Shown: piece by piece, positions 1-10,518 of the stretch
Layout of the letters: each line of letters opens with the position of its first letter
How positions within the stretch are numbered: the stretch's first letter is position 1
Origin: Holospora curviuscula
Lineage (GTDB): Bacteria; Pseudomonadota; Alphaproteobacteria; Holosporales; Holosporaceae
Assembly (NCBI RefSeq): GCF_002930195.1
Contig: NZ_PHHC01000080.1
Span: 1 to 38,789, forward strand
Direction: 5' to 3'
DNA length: 38,789 nucleotides
Position numbers and translations under genes: made by a program
Notes under the pieces: generated by a model
Databases searched by the model: none
What the model was told of the DNA's origin: nothing
Seen by the model: only the letters and a program-made list of their open reading frames with translations

Positions 1-172
1 TCTACACTCTTTAGAGAAAGCCCTCCAAACCAGCTATTTCGTGATATAAACTATGCCGCTCCATACCCGCCTAGCATCCTTAGGCTGCGGCCTTACTTGC
101 TTTTTCTTGCGCTTGTTAATCTCTTATTCTATAACTTGCCACGCTTCATTTTTTAGATCACTTGTATCATTT
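1..172 (-). pseudogene. IS5-family transposase relic (N-terminal part, runs off window)
   Basis: Read on the minus strand from about 172 down to 1, one frame gives the usual N-terminus of IS5-type transposases: a short D-T-S-D-L-x-N-E-A-W start, a basic K-R-K-K-K stretch, then R-P-x-P-K-D-A-R-R-V and a W-R-A-F-S motif matching the family's W-R-x-L-P. Two in-frame stops break it, one after W-Q-V-I-E and one before L-V-W-R. The rest lies outside the window. Family assignment is by pattern recognition and the element is clearly dead. Confidence 0.55.
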
Positions 173-719
173 TTTGATCTCTCTCGCCTCTCTGTGATGT
201 CAATTCTATACTTTATTCCTGCTATTTAAACTTTTTACGTGACGGGTTTTAAGGTTGAAAGCATTAGAATCAGTGCACTAAATACCGCACATTCCCTCGT
301 TAAACCTCCTCGATATCTATTAAACACTCTTCTAGGCACTTTACAGGCTCAAACTTTTTAATCATCAGACCAAAGAAGTTCTTTTTGAAGATGAAAATCT
401 TGCCTTCATTCATGACTTTAGAAATATAAAAGATTTAATCTTTCATTGGAAACGGTGGAGAAAAAGAAAATATTTGTTCCAGAACTCTTATGCAACAAAA
501 CCCATTATTTTAAAGATAATGAGAATAGATTTTGGAAAGTTCTGCGTAAATTCGGTAAAAAAAAGTACTATTTTTATCCAACGCAATACTTCAGACACAA
601 GACATTGCTTAGGGCATAGAAATAACTATCAAAAAAAGAGAAAATGGTTCATAAATCAATCAAGCGTTATATTATCCTAAAAATTCCAAAAAGTTGAGAT
701 GAACACGCACTTATAATAT
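173..719. other. gene-poor spacer
   Basis: AT-rich DNA with scattered stops in all frames. An open frame at 474-680 (plus, 68 codons) is rich in Lys, Ile and Asn, has no ribosome binding site that I can see and resembles nothing known to me, so I do not call it a gene. No RNA gene or clear hairpin seen. Confidence 0.5.
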
Positions 720-1601
720 TTAATCATAGTCAAAAGGCCAACGTCTATGAATCCAAAACCATTGTTCGGGCTGGTTACAAACCCAAACTTCTAGGTGCGT
801 ATTAACCTGGCGCATCGTTTCTTCAGGGCTATTTTTCGGTAAAATTTCAGGAAAAAACTTAATCTTAAACCGAGCTTCTTCTAAACGCTCAGCATAAACA
901 GGGATCAAAGCACACTGATATTTTTCGGCACAACGCGCAGGAATCAAAGTCGTATGCGCTAAATGGCCTAGTAAGGGGATTAACGGACCTTGAGTAAATT
1001 TTTGATCGATAAGGATCAGCACAGATTCGTTAGATTGCAAGGCTTCTACCATGGCTTTTACTGGATGCTCTGTTTTTGCCACTACACGATGACATACTTG
1101 ACGTTGAAGTTTTTGCATTATTTTATTAACCCACGGATTGTTTGCTTGGCGATATACCTGTGTGACTTTAAATCCACATTCTTTCAACGCAAGAGAAATC
1201 ATTTGAAAATTACCAAAATGTCCAGAAACAAAAATACAGGGTTTGTCTTTAAAATGTGCGATATGATCATACCCTTCAATCTCTAAATTCTGAGAATTAA
1301 AGCGTTCTAAATGGCAATATTCTGCACACACTGCCCCCCAATGAAACCACATTTTCTCTAACACACGTCGACGTTGGCTCATAGACCACTCTGGAAACAC
1401 TTGCATTAAATTTTTCATGCCGATACGATGGACAGGTAACCAAGGGCCTAGCCATTGCGCAAGCTTCCCTCCAATTTTTGAAGCTCGGGGCAATCCCAGT
1501 CCGGAAAATAGTACTATTGCTCCTAAAAATCCAGTAAATTCTATGGCATGCCTACAGGTTCGAATCCAGGACCTTAAAGTTTTTTTTTGTGACAAGGACA
1601 T
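720..1601 (-). CDS. LpxL/HtrB-like lipid A acyltransferase family protein with altered catalytic motif
   Basis: 293 residues, close to the usual ~290-310 of the lysophospholipid acyltransferase family that adds secondary acyl chains to lipid A at the inner membrane. A hydrophobic N-terminal segment (about residues 20-36) would anchor it. The core V-S-G-H-F-G-N-F-Q-M lies at about residues 125-134; the family motif is H-x4-D/E with H128 as base, but position 133 is Gln instead of Glu. The downstream region keeps V-Y-R-Q-A-N-N-P-W and the I-L-I-D-Q-K-F block. The ATG start at 1601 gives a normal N-terminus, though the ribosome binding site is weak. It stands alone between gene-poor spacers. The Gln may reduce activity, be compensated or signal another substrate; the family call is firm, the activity is not. 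Confidence 0.82.
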   Translation of the reverse strand: MSLSQKKTLRSWIRTCRHAIEFTGFLGAIVLFSGLGLPRASKIGGKLAQWLGPWLPVHRIGMKNLMQVFPEWSMSQRRRVLEKMWFHWGAVCAEYCHLERFNSQNLEIEGYDHIAHFKDKPCIFVSGHFGNFQMISLALKECGFKVTQVYRQANNPWVNKIMQKLQRQVCHRVVAKTEHPVKAMVEALQSNESVLILIDQKFTQGPLIPLLGHLAHTTLIPARCAEKYQCALIPVYAERLEEARFKIKFFPEILPKNSPEETMRQVNTHLEVWVCNQPEQWFWIHRRWPFDYD

Positions 1602-2940
1602 AAGGTCTATTATTTTCTATGTATTGATCTAATTATGACATAAAGGTGCTTTCTTATCCAGGGAAAATACCAGTGCATAATAATTATCATTTTGACCTCC
1701 TACGTTTTATAGGGATGGAGTTTGGTAGCATAAAGTCTAGAAAGATATTCCCTAAAATCGAATACTTGTATGCCGAGTACAGGAAATAATTTTTGAAAAA
1801 ATCCTACTCTAGCGTCAAAACATGATTTTAGCGTTTAATATTACTCTCTAGCTGCTTGCTTACGTGATGGAGAAAAGATACTATGGGATTAAAGAACGAA
1901 AGTGTACTAGATAGACTGGTTTTTCCATGTCCAAAGTTATGCTAAAGATCATCGTTTTTTGTTTTGAGTATGTTGAATGCCTCATTTTCTGTCTTCTAAC
2001 GATTTCTTTCCCTACGGACAATACGTGTGTAGTATAGGGTAATTGGTAACGAATGTATTATGATACGCTTATGTTTCTGCTTTATTAACGAGGATGTTGA
2101 CATTTAGAACGAAAGGTGTTGTAATGAGAATGAATGTATAATAATAAAATTTAACATAAAAAACAAACGTTAGGTAAAAGATGAGAAAAGTATGGAAACA
2201 CTCTGAAAAGTAAGGTTCTATGGGAATAAGGTACACAAACATTAAAAAACCTCCAAGAACTTTTTTGAGATTCTTTGGTGTGATATTGTAATAAGTACAA
2301 AAAATAAGCCAGGCATTTATTTTTTTTCGAAAAGCCAATTTTGGGCTATGCGGCTATAAGACCTAGGCCTAACTTCAAATTCACTTTTGAAGAACTTTAA
2401 GCCAAAAGAATATTGCTCGTCTTTTAGAGATACCCCAGAAACCCGTTGAAGGCTCTGAGTGTAAACAATATTTTGATGACTTGGGCAAAAAAACGGAATC
2501 CACTCAAGAAAAAATCTCAACGCGCTTGGCTTGAAAACGTGTCGATGTAGTCTAAAACATTACTGAGATTCCCTTGGAGACATAAAAGGTATGTCCTAAA
2601 ATATAACCTAAACTATAGAACTTTCTTTTAAGAAAAGTAAAAATAGGCCCAGAGCACTTTCACTAAGGCGTATAAATGCTGAACATAAGTTTGCTTAGCT
2701 TAAAGTCTTGAATCACAGAATATAATAAACAGAAAAGAAAAAAGCACAATATTAAGTTCAAAATTACCCTGGACATTGCTAATCTCAAAAACAGATTCTT
2801 TCACACCTAAGAACTATTACGATTAGCACCAAACCAACTTAATACTTAATTTTTAAAATTTCTTCTGCTTTTTATGCTGGAGGTCTATTATACTGCAGAA
2901 TTTTTAATGAATTTCACGATGCTATAAGCAGGTTAGGGAG
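1602..2940. other. long gene-poor spacer
   Basis: About 1.3 kb with no gene I recognise. Two overlapping minus-strand open frames (2069-2338, 89 codons; 2317-2520, 67 codons) exist; the first is very rich in Phe, Tyr and Ile, as expected of translated AT-rich noncoding DNA. Neither has a convincing start or similarity. This is most likely eroded former coding or IS sequence. Confidence 0.5.
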
Positions 2941-4182
2941 CTAAAGAGGGTAGGGCTTAGGAATATCTTCCTCCATCACACTTTGAAAACAGGTTTTCCA
3001 ACACAGTGCGCCTTTGAGTCGAATTAAGGTGCTGCCTAAAGCAATACATGAGCGGTCCAATAGTAAAAATTCCAAGGGAATGCGCACTGGTCCATGGCAT
3101 TGTAAAGTGTGATGAAGCTGTTTTAACAGATGAAGTCCATTTTGTGTCATAGATTCGGGTAAAATTCTAGGTCCTTCTACTAAAAAAGGTCCGTATAAAA
3201 ATTTTGCCCATTGATCGATGCAAGCTTTTTGTACTTCTGAGAGAGGAGAAAATCCAAAGTATTCATAATAAATACCCTGGGTTTCTTCTTTGTTTAACAA
3301 TGCAGTGTACAACGCTTTTGTACCTTCTATCCAAGACGGTGAAAAATGTTGAACACAGCCAAAATCTAGCATATAGATGTGCCCTTCTTGATTCCACATA
3401 TAGTTTGTCATGTGAGGATCGGCATGTAGAATTCCTTTAGAGAAAAAAGGCTGGTACCAAGCGTAGAGTAAACGGTAAGAAAGAATATCTCGTATTTTTT
3501 GAGGTAATTCGACTAATGCTTCTTGGGAAAAATTTTTTCCTTGAAGCCAAGACATCATAAGAATATTTTTACTGGAAGCTTCTGAATAGTAAAAAGGAAT
3601 GTGAATCCAGGGAATGTCTTGAAAATGCTGATGAAACCACTGCATCCATTCTCCTTCTTGCTGATAATCTAGCTCTTGTTCCATAATCTTGTAAAGATAC
3701 TGGAGGATCTCAGACGTATCCACTGCAGCACCCCACCACTGATATACACTGCGCCATAAATTTAATCTTTGAAAATCTTGTTTTAAGATAGCATGCATGT
3801 TGGGATACTGCACTTTACAAGCCCGAAATTCTGTTTCATTCCAAAAAACTTTGTGTACTTGTCCTAACGCGCCGCCATAGCACTCTTTTAAAGAAAACTT
3901 TGAATACCAATGAGGTACTTCTGACTTTAAATGTTCAGCCCAAGCAAAACTTGAAAGAGGGGAACAAGTAGAAGATACAAGCTGTAACCGCGCTGCGATA
4001 GACGCAGACCATAATCCTGGAATGCCTGAGAGGACTTGTACTATCTTTAATATGGGGCCTTTAAGCTCCATTAAAGAAAACCACAATGCTTCTATTGATT
4101 CTGGCTGATGAAGTGCTCGAAAGAGCTTCCATAAACTGTTGAGATAAGCTAAATCGCGAGCACGTTCTTGTTTTATAAGCAC
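2941..4182 (-). CDS. ABC1/UbiB (AarF) atypical kinase family protein
   Basis: Counting from a GTG at 4182 (413 residues) the ABC1/ADCK landmarks appear in order: K-I-V-Q at 46-49 (family K-x-G-Q, so Gly is replaced by Val), a G-G-A-L-G-Q-V-H loop near 103-110 (family A-A-x-S-x-x-Q-V-H), the ATP-anchoring Lys in C-K-V-Q-Y-P near 123, E-x-E-x-D-Y near 169-173, the catalytic H-A-D-P-H at 253-257 with Asn 260, and D-F-G at 273-275. UbiB proteins support ubiquinone synthesis at the membrane; other family members have broader lipid roles. The frame stays open to a TTG at 4257 overlapping the end of lysK, but the GTG at 4182 has a GGAAAA sequence about 8 bases upstream and lies just after the lysK stop, so I prefer it. 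Probably co-transcribed with lysK. Substrate unknown. Confidence 0.8.
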   Translation of the reverse strand: MLIKQERARDLAYLNSLWKLFRALHQPESIEALWFSLMELKGPILKIVQVLSGIPGLWSASIAARLQLVSSTCSPLSSFAWAEHLKSEVPHWYSKFSLKECYGGALGQVHKVFWNETEFRACKVQYPNMHAILKQDFQRLNLWRSVYQWWGAAVDTSEILQYLYKIMEQELDYQQEGEWMQWFHQHFQDIPWIHIPFYYSEASSKNILMMSWLQGKNFSQEALVELPQKIRDILSYRLLYAWYQPFFSKGILHADPHMTNYMWNQEGHIYMLDFGCVQHFSPSWIEGTKALYTALLNKEETQGIYYEYFGFSPLSEVQKACIDQWAKFLYGPFLVEGPRILPESMTQNGLHLLKQLHHTLQCHGPVRIPLEFLLLDRSCIALGSTLIRLKGALCWKTCFQSVMEEDIPKPYPL

Positions 4183-4219
4183 CAACTTTTTTCCAACTTT
4201 TCTTTTTATTATGTGTGAA

Positions 4220-5803
4220 CTAAACAGAATTACACCGAGTCTCGATCTCTTCAGCAACTTTTAAGGGGCCATATAAACGAATAAACGTCCCCATACGGGG
4301 ACCTTGTTGTTGACCTAATAAAACACGATACAAGAGTAAAAACCAAGATCTTCCTTCGGTGAACCCACAGACTTTTCCAATTTCATACACTTCATGCTGC
4401 CAAAATTCTGCATCTTTTTCTGAAAAGGAAGGGTTTTTTAAATAAGAAGCCAGTGTTAAAAGAGATTTTTTTTCCTCTTCAGACGGGATAGCATATACTT
4501 TATGGGGTAGTATACGGTCTCTATAATATGTAATACCATGATGAATCCAAGCTTTCATTTCATCAGTAAGCATTGTATCGGGAGCGTAGCGTTGAATAAA
4601 ACCCCATAAATGTTCTGGAGTATCTGCGTGGCAGATACCTACTAAGTTTAATAACATAGAAAATGTAATCGGGGTTTTTCTAAGGGGAGGGTTCCCTTGA
4701 TGAAGGTGCCACACAGGATTTTCTAACTGCTCTCTGGGACTTTGTTGAGGATATGTATCTAATAACCCTAAATATTCATCCACCGTTCTTGGAATAATAT
4801 CAAAAAAAAGTCGTTTTGCTCGACCAGGATTGGGATACATAAAATATGCTAAACTTTCCAAAGGAGCGTAACGTAACCATTCGTCCAGAGTCAGGCCATT
4901 TCCAACAGACTTAGAAATTTTATGTCCCTCTTGATCTAAAAAATGCTCATAAATTAAATTTTCTGGTGGGATTCCTCCTAAGACGCGACATACTTTTTTT
5001 CCAATCATTACAGATTCAATTAGATCTTTACCACACATTTCATAATCTACTCCCAAGGCATACCAACGGGTTCCCCAGTCAACTTTCCACTGAAGTTTAC
5101 ATCCTCCACCCGTTACCTGACTTTCCTGTAAAGAACCATCTTCATCTCGAAATATCACCGTACCTTCGTTGATACGATACTCTTCTATAGAAACCTGTAA
5201 TACTTTTCCGCTTATTGGAGAAAGTGGTAAGAACGGGCTGTAGGTTTTTCGACGCTCTGGCCTCAATGTAGGACGTAAAATATCCAAAATTTCTTTATGA
5301 TGATAAAGTACATTCAGCAGGCCGTTATCAAAATGACCAGACCGATAAGCTTGGGTTGCACTCAAAAATTTATACTCAAATCCGAATTGGTCTAAGAATT
5401 TTTTAAGTTTTGCGTTATTATAGTCCGCAAAGCTTGGGTATTCTTCAAAAGGATCTGGAACGCTCGTCAAAGGAAAGCCAATATATTCCCTCATCATTGC
5501 TTGATTGGGAACATTTCCGGGAACTTTACGTAATCCGTCCATATCATCAGAAACACATACAAGGGTGGAGCTATGATTGGGACATAACTGAGAAAAGGCA
5601 AATCTCACCATAGTCGTTCGTAGCACTTCACCGAATGTTCCCATATGAGGTAGTCCTGAGGGACCGTAGCCTGTGGAAAATATTCTGTGGGCTTTGTGGT
5701 GAGTCTTATCTCGTGCAATAAGCTTTCGTGCCTCTTCAAAAGGCCAAGCCGAAGAGGTGCTCATAAATTCATGCCACTGAGAAGAGGAAAGCGCCATAGT
5801 CAT
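4220..5803 (-). CDS. lysK: lysyl-tRNA synthetase, class I
   Basis: Charges tRNA-Lys with lysine in the cytoplasm. This is the class I type, common in Alphaproteobacteria and Archaea, not the class II LysS of most bacteria. Numbering from the furthest upstream TTG (5827), the HIGH-like motif H-M-G-T is at 61-64 inside Y-G-P-S-G-L-P-H-M-G-T and the KMSKS-like motif K-I-S-K-S is at 303-307. Total length of 514-535 residues fits the family. The start is uncertain: ATGs occur at 5803, 5797 and 5764; the last gives M-S-T-S-S-A-W-P-F, typical for alphaproteobacterial LysK. No good ribosome binding site separates them; I list the longest ATG. The ABC1-family kinase gene follows directly downstream. 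Confidence 0.95.
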   Translation of the reverse strand: MTMALSSSQWHEFMSTSSAWPFEEARKLIARDKTHHKAHRIFSTGYGPSGLPHMGTFGEVLRTTMVRFAFSQLCPNHSSTLVCVSDDMDGLRKVPGNVPNQAMMREYIGFPLTSVPDPFEEYPSFADYNNAKLKKFLDQFGFEYKFLSATQAYRSGHFDNGLLNVLYHHKEILDILRPTLRPERRKTYSPFLPLSPISGKVLQVSIEEYRINEGTVIFRDEDGSLQESQVTGGGCKLQWKVDWGTRWYALGVDYEMCGKDLIESVMIGKKVCRVLGGIPPENLIYEHFLDQEGHKISKSVGNGLTLDEWLRYAPLESLAYFMYPNPGRAKRLFFDIIPRTVDEYLGLLDTYPQQSPREQLENPVWHLHQGNPPLRKTPITFSMLLNLVGICHADTPEHLWGFIQRYAPDTMLTDEMKAWIHHGITYYRDRILPHKVYAIPSEEEKKSLLTLASYLKNPSFSEKDAEFWQHEVYEIGKVCGFTEGRSWFLLLYRVLLGQQQGPRMGTFIRLYGPLKVAEEIETRCNSV

Positions 5804-6026
5804 ACTATTGTAATAGTTTAGAAACAAGTAGCTGCAAGTTTATCCTTTTCCAAAAAAATCTGCAAGTTAGCTCATCACAAAAAGCTGATATAATAGAATC
5901 TGCATAAAATATCGAACATTTTATGCTTTTTCCTAAAAAAGTTTTCTATGAAAAAAGGCATTTTTCCTCAGTGTTTTTTGTGAGTCTTGCTCATGCTTAA
6001 TAATTTTTAATTCTATGTGTACTGCG

Positions 6027-8501
6027 TTAAAGTCCTCGAGCAACGCTTCGGGTTTCACTACATTCCACCCGATCTCCTACTTCAAACCCATCAAATCCAT
6101 CTAAAATCATGCCGCACTCGTACCCAAACTTTACTTCTTTCATATCATTTTTTATATGACGCAAGCTTTTTATTTCTCCCTCAAATAACAAAGTTTTGTC
6201 ACGAAAAATTTTTACCATCTCTCCCCGTCGTAGCATTCCTTCTTTCACCAAGCATCCAGCAATAGATGAGGCCTTTTTTACATGGAATACTTTGATTACC
6301 TCTGCTTTTCCTAGAAAATGCTCTTGAACCTCTGGTGCTAATAAATTGACCAATAAAATTTTTAATTCTTCTACAGCACGGTAAATGATTTGATGGTTTA
6401 ATAAGCGTATCTCTGTCTGATCTATCATTTTTTGCGCGTCAGGTAAAACATACGTATTGAACATCAAGATCACCGCACCAGAAGTTTTTGCCAACATTGC
6501 GTCTCCCTCGTTGACTGGACCTACACCAGAAGAAATAATTTGTAGTGCAACCTCTGAATGACGGATTTTCTCAATTTCATGAGTCAAGCCTTCTACGCTG
6601 CCTTGCACATCTGTTTTAATAACGAGAAAAAGTGTTTTTATATTTTGAAACTTAAAATATGCCTCCAGCTCACCGGAGGTCTCGGGAAGCTTTAAAGACT
6701 GCTCCACACTTTGTGGTGTATGTTCTCTTTTCCATTCCACAAACTCTCTTGCCTGTGATTCTCGTTCCAACGCTAAGAACTTTTCTCCTGAAATTGGAGA
6801 ACGGGAAAAGCCTAATACTTCTACGGGTTGGGAGGGGAGTGCGTATCCCACACTCTTTCCTTCTGCGTTAAACATCATACGTACTTTTCCAGATAGGGTT
6901 CCTGTGACAAAAATGTCTCCTTTATATAAAGTACCGTTTTGAATCAAAACTGTCGCCACATGTCCATGCCCTTTACGCATATGAGATTCAATCACTGTTC
7001 CCCGGGCCCTAGCACTAGGAACGCAGGTTAATCCCATCATTTCTGCTTGAAGTAATATGGTATTTATGAGTCCATCCAAATTTTTTCTTGTTAACGCAGA
7101 AACCTCTACGTCCAACACATCTCCCCCCATTTTTTCTACGGCTACCCCATGATTTAACAACTCTGTACGAACGACATCTGGTTTTACACCAGCTTTATCA
7201 ATTTTATTGATGGCTACGATAATGGGAACATTGGCAGTTTTTGCATGACGAATCGCTTCCACAGTTTGTTCTTTAACGCCGTCATCCGCAGCAACAACCA
7301 GTACAATGATATCTGTAACCGCTGAGCCTCGTTCTCGCATACGCATAAACGCTTCGTGGCCTGGTGTGTCGATGAAGGTGATTTTTTTCCCAGAAGGAAG
7401 TTGTGTTTGATAAGCACCAATATGTTGAGTAATGCCTCCTTTTTCTCCACTTGCGATTGAAGTTTTACGTAACGCATCTAGAAGAGAAGTTTTTCCATGA
7501 TCCACGTGTCCCATGATGGTTACCACTGGAGGACGCTCTTCCAGTGTTCCTTCTTTGATTTTCCACAGCTCAGCTTCCATGTCTTCTAATCCCACTCGAA
7601 TACTTTGATGTCCCATTTCACCGATGATAAGCTCTGCAGTTTCTACATCCAAAACAGAGTTTGGCGTTACATCATGATTAAACGTAGCTAACACTTGGAC
7701 CACTTGGCGGGCTTTAACAGCCATTTTTTCTGCTAGTTCTTGCAACACAACCGGGCCAGTCAGCTCGATTGATCGTAAAACCATAGATCGAATTTTTTTC
7801 TCTTTCTTTATCTTATTTCTGCGAATAGGAAATTTTTTTGAGACAGACACTGCTTCTTCCATACCGCTTAAAGGTTCATCTTCTAAAAGTACTGGAGAAA
7901 TAGAAATTTCCTCGTGTTTTTGTTTAGAGCGTTTTAAGAACCCACGATTTCCTTCTTCAGACCCGGGTTTAGAACGCTTATTTCCCAATATTCCGCTCTC
8001 CATAGAGCGTGTATTGGTAAATTTTCGTTTTTTCTCTTCAGAAGTTTTTTGTTGCGTGCTATTTGTGGAGTCTTTCATATTGGATAAAGGAATAGAATCC
8101 GTTTGAATAGATACTGTGCTCTCTGTTTCCAAAGAATCCACAAAAAAAGAGGGAATTTCTTGATTTAAAGTCGTATGATCTAAAGCTGCGCGTGCCACTT
8201 GTTCCGCCTCAGCTTGCTCTTGAGCAATGCGCAACAGCTCTGTCTCTTCTTTTTCGCGTACTGCTTGTTGGACTGCCTTCAAACGACGAAGTTGTTCTTC
8301 GTCTGTGAACTTTTCAGTAAATCCACCAGAACGCCGTTCTGAGGAAGTCCGAGAGCCCCGGCGAACTTCCACCGTAACCCGTTTTGTCTTTCCCTGAACA
8401 AAAGTTTGTCTTACGCTTTCCTTTTCTGCAGGACGTGGGGGAACTTGTTCTATATTTAACTTTAACGGCTTACGTTTTTTATCTTTGTGCTCTTCGGTCA
8501 T
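6027..8501 (-). CDS. infB: translation initiation factor IF-2
   Basis: GTPase that delivers initiator tRNA to the 30S subunit and promotes 50S joining. 824 residues, normal for the family. A charged, low-complexity N-terminal region (about 1-235) is followed by an IF2_N-type segment near 236-295 and a G domain: G1 G-H-V-D-H-G-K-T at 331-338, G2 G-G-I-T-Q-H-I-G-A near 355-363, G3 D-T-P-G-H at 378-382, G4 N-K-I-D at 432-435. Beta-barrel and C-terminal fMet-tRNA-binding domains follow and look complete. The ATG at 8501 is preceded by GAGGG at very short spacing. Normal alphaproteobacterial neighbours nusA, rbfA and truB are absent on both sides, so the operon has been broken up. Confidence 0.97.
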   Translation of the reverse strand: MTEEHKDKKRKPLKLNIEQVPPRPAEKESVRQTFVQGKTKRVTVEVRRGSRTSSERRSGGFTEKFTDEEQLRRLKAVQQAVREKEETELLRIAQEQAEAEQVARAALDHTTLNQEIPSFFVDSLETESTVSIQTDSIPLSNMKDSTNSTQQKTSEEKKRKFTNTRSMESGILGNKRSKPGSEEGNRGFLKRSKQKHEEISISPVLLEDEPLSGMEEAVSVSKKFPIRRNKIKKEKKIRSMVLRSIELTGPVVLQELAEKMAVKARQVVQVLATFNHDVTPNSVLDVETAELIIGEMGHQSIRVGLEDMEAELWKIKEGTLEERPPVVTIMGHVDHGKTSLLDALRKTSIASGEKGGITQHIGAYQTQLPSGKKITFIDTPGHEAFMRMRERGSAVTDIIVLVVAADDGVKEQTVEAIRHAKTANVPIIVAINKIDKAGVKPDVVRTELLNHGVAVEKMGGDVLDVEVSALTRKNLDGLINTILLQAEMMGLTCVPSARARGTVIESHMRKGHGHVATVLIQNGTLYKGDIFVTGTLSGKVRMMFNAEGKSVGYALPSQPVEVLGFSRSPISGEKFLALERESQAREFVEWKREHTPQSVEQSLKLPETSGELEAYFKFQNIKTLFLVIKTDVQGSVEGLTHEIEKIRHSEVALQIISSGVGPVNEGDAMLAKTSGAVILMFNTYVLPDAQKMIDQTEIRLLNHQIIYRAVEELKILLVNLLAPEVQEHFLGKAEVIKVFHVKKASSIAGCLVKEGMLRRGEMVKIFRDKTLLFEGEIKSLRHIKNDMKEVKFGYECGMILDGFDGFEVGDRVECSETRSVARGL

Positions 8502-8651
8502 ATTCCCTCATACATATCAATACGTTTTTTAATTTAAGCATAAAATTCTAATTTTATAAAATAAGTAGTTTTGTTATTTTCTATCTTTAATTTTTTTGTA
8601 TTTTTGTCGTACACTAAAAGTTTTTATTTTTTGAGCACATATACATCTCAC

Positions 8652-9163
8652 ACCTACAAAAAAATTATAACACGCCATCACTCAGGCCTCAATAGGAAAT
8701 TAATACAGTATTTCTAATTTTTTTTATCGCTAATTTAGTGTACAGATCAAAACATCCTTTATTTATCATTTTATGATGGGAGATTAAAGCATTTATTAGA
8801 GGGGTTTTATCTAATAATGAAGGTAAAGTGTTCTTAGTATAATTTAGTACTAGACCTACTGTGTAAGGGGCCTTTTATTCTTGGTACAACCTTTTACTTT
8901 TTGTTTTGCGTTCTAGAAAAAAACATGTTCGAGGGGCACAATGCCTAAAATAGTATAGAATTTCATGCCATAACGGTTTATTTTCTTGCGCTAGCGATGG
9001 GCAACACTTTGGAACCTTTTGAGAACGCAGGTCCGTGTAAATCAACTAAACGGTGGCTGTCTTTTTGAGTAGAAGGCTCTTGCTTAAAAGTCGTGAAATT
9101 CTGAATGGATCTTGTGTGAGAGTTTGAGACACGTAAGATGCTTTCTTGCTGCATTACGAGGAT
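8652..9163 (-). pseudogene. possible decayed coding region, unknown
   Basis: On the minus strand one frame stays open over most of this stretch, interrupted by TAG near 9044 and TAA near 8875, giving blocks of about 56 and 61 codons with plausible amino acid composition. A second frame carries the 58-codon ORF listed separately. No homologue recognised. It could be a dead gene upstream of infB or a chance run of open codons. Confidence 0.25.
8978..9154 (-). CDS. small ORF, 58 residues, hypothetical
   Basis: ATG to TAA open frame of 58 codons plus stop in otherwise gene-poor DNA upstream of infB. The product begins M-Q-Q-E-S-I-L-R-V-S and ends D-L-H-G-P-A-F-S-K-G-S-K-V-L-P-I-A-S-A-R-K. Its mixed composition, with Asp, His, Gly, Pro and Ala, is unlike the Lys/Ile/Phe-rich chance frames elsewhere in the window. 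No obvious ribosome binding site precedes the ATG, so it may be the remains of a longer gene. I do not recognise a family. Confidence 0.3.
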   Translation of the reverse strand: MQQESILRVSNSHTRSIQNFTTFKQEPSTQKDSHRLVDLHGPAFSKGSKVLPIASARK

Positions 9164-9421
9164 TACAACTTTAAGAATTGAGTACTGTTTAAAAGGAGTC
9201 TACGGCCTGCTCGGTCGCATTAATCATGACGCTTTCTAGACGTTTTCTTTACGGGGGTATAATATTGACTAAAATCACCTTAAAAAATCAGCGATAATGC
9301 GATATACATAGGAAACATTGGATTCCTCTACCAAACTTTCGGATACATGTCTTTGATCATAAAAAAATACCCAAATCTTGTCTAAAAGTACCAACTATAT
9401 ATGGTTGATAAGGCTTTTTTT

Positions 9422-9464
9422 AGCAGAAAAAGAACGCTAGACTCTTATTTTTTTTCTGCTTTTT
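9422..9464 (+). terminator. inverted repeat with T-run, possible terminator
   Basis: A perfect 10-base inverted repeat (agcagaaaaa / tttttctgct) with a 19-base loop is followed by a short T-run. The stem is A/T-rich, so it could be fortuitous. No gene directly upstream on this strand is recognised. Confidence 0.25.
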
Positions 9465-9703
9465 GAACAATAATATCAAATTTGGCCGATGATAATCTTT
9501 CAAAGACGCTCAAATAGTTTACGAATTTTTTGAACCTTGGTATATTTTAGGAGTATAGGGGGGGGCTTTTTGAGCCTAAAGTCTCTAAGCGTATTAATTT
9601 TACTTTTGGCTTAAACAGAGACACACGCATTCTAAATGTTATTTTTTACTTAAAGCTTTCAATGATCGCAAGGTAACTGCTGTAACTAAACTATGTTATT
9701 TAT

Positions 9704-10492
9704 AGCGTGTTTCGACATTTATAATTAACTGTTGTAAGATTAAGGCGTTTAGTTACAAGAGGAGATAAGATTGCAAGGGATACGAGACAACCAATGGGAA
9801 GGAATAAAAGAAAGGTTGTCTGGAAAAAAAACGGGATTCAGGACGTACTGGTAACGATAACCGAAAATTTATCAATGCCGTCATGTGGATTGCCCGAAAG
9901 GGTGCAACGTGGCTTACCTTTCCAGAATCTTACGGGAAATGCTCGAGTGTTCATCAACAGTTGATAAGATGGTCCAAAGCCGGTGTGTGGAAAATGATTT
10001 TCAATACCCTTTCAGAAGATGCTGATACGGAATAGATCATGAGTGATTCCACAATGATTCGGGCCCATAAACACGCTGCGGGCGTCAGAAAAAAAATAGA
10101 ATCAATGGTCACAAAAACAAAAGCTGAGGGACTCAGCAGGCGGTTTTAGCACGAAGATCCACGCTGTTAGAAAACCCTATTAGATTCATTTTATGGCTTG
10201 CGCAGTGCGCTAACTATACCAAAGCTCTTGATTTAATAGAGAATTTTGACTTTAAAACGCTATTGGCGGATAAAGACTACAATGCCGATGATATTGTCCA
10301 TTATGCTGACACATTATATGGGCAGCAACAAAGTCATCATCCCCCCACGATCCATACGAAAAATCTAGTCGAGCGAATGTTCAACACGTTAACCCAGTTC
10401 AGGCGCGTTGCACCCAGATATGACGCACTTGCACACGCTTTTCCTTGCTGTATCACTCATAATTCTAAAGTAACCTTAAATGTCAACACGCC
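9704..10492 (+). mobile_element. IS5-family (IS427-group) insertion sequence, decayed
   Basis: Both ends are visible: agcgtgtttcgacattta at 9704-9721 matches, inverted, the taaatgtcaacacgcc at 10477-10492. Inside, from about 9775, the reading gives D-N-Q-W-E-x-I-K-E-R-L-S-G-K, then N-A-V-M-W-I-A-R-K-G-A-T-W, then M-S-D-S-T-M-I-R-A-H-K-H-A-A-G and, near 10263-10496, L-L-A-D-K-D-Y-N-A-D and F-R-R-V-A-P-R-Y-D, all hallmarks of IS427-group DDE transposases. In-frame stops (for example near 10033 and 10147) and frameshifts break it, and the element is about 790 bp long, shorter than is usual for the group, so it also carries deletions. Not capable of transposition by itself. Confidence 0.8.
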
Positions 10493-10518
10493 ATAAGCAT
10501 TTAAAAGAAGAAAAAGTT

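Noticed and set aside
474-680. 68-codon plus-strand open frame
   Set aside because: Lys/Ile/Asn-rich, no ribosome binding site, no similarity; typical chance frame in AT-rich DNA.
2069-2520. Two overlapping minus-strand frames (89 and 67 codons)
   Set aside because: Phe/Tyr/Ile-rich chance-like composition and no credible start; overlapping in different frames.
9422-9464. Riboswitch or structured RNA at the inverted repeat
   Set aside because: Only a single A/T-rich hairpin is present; no conserved aptamer-like sequence around it.
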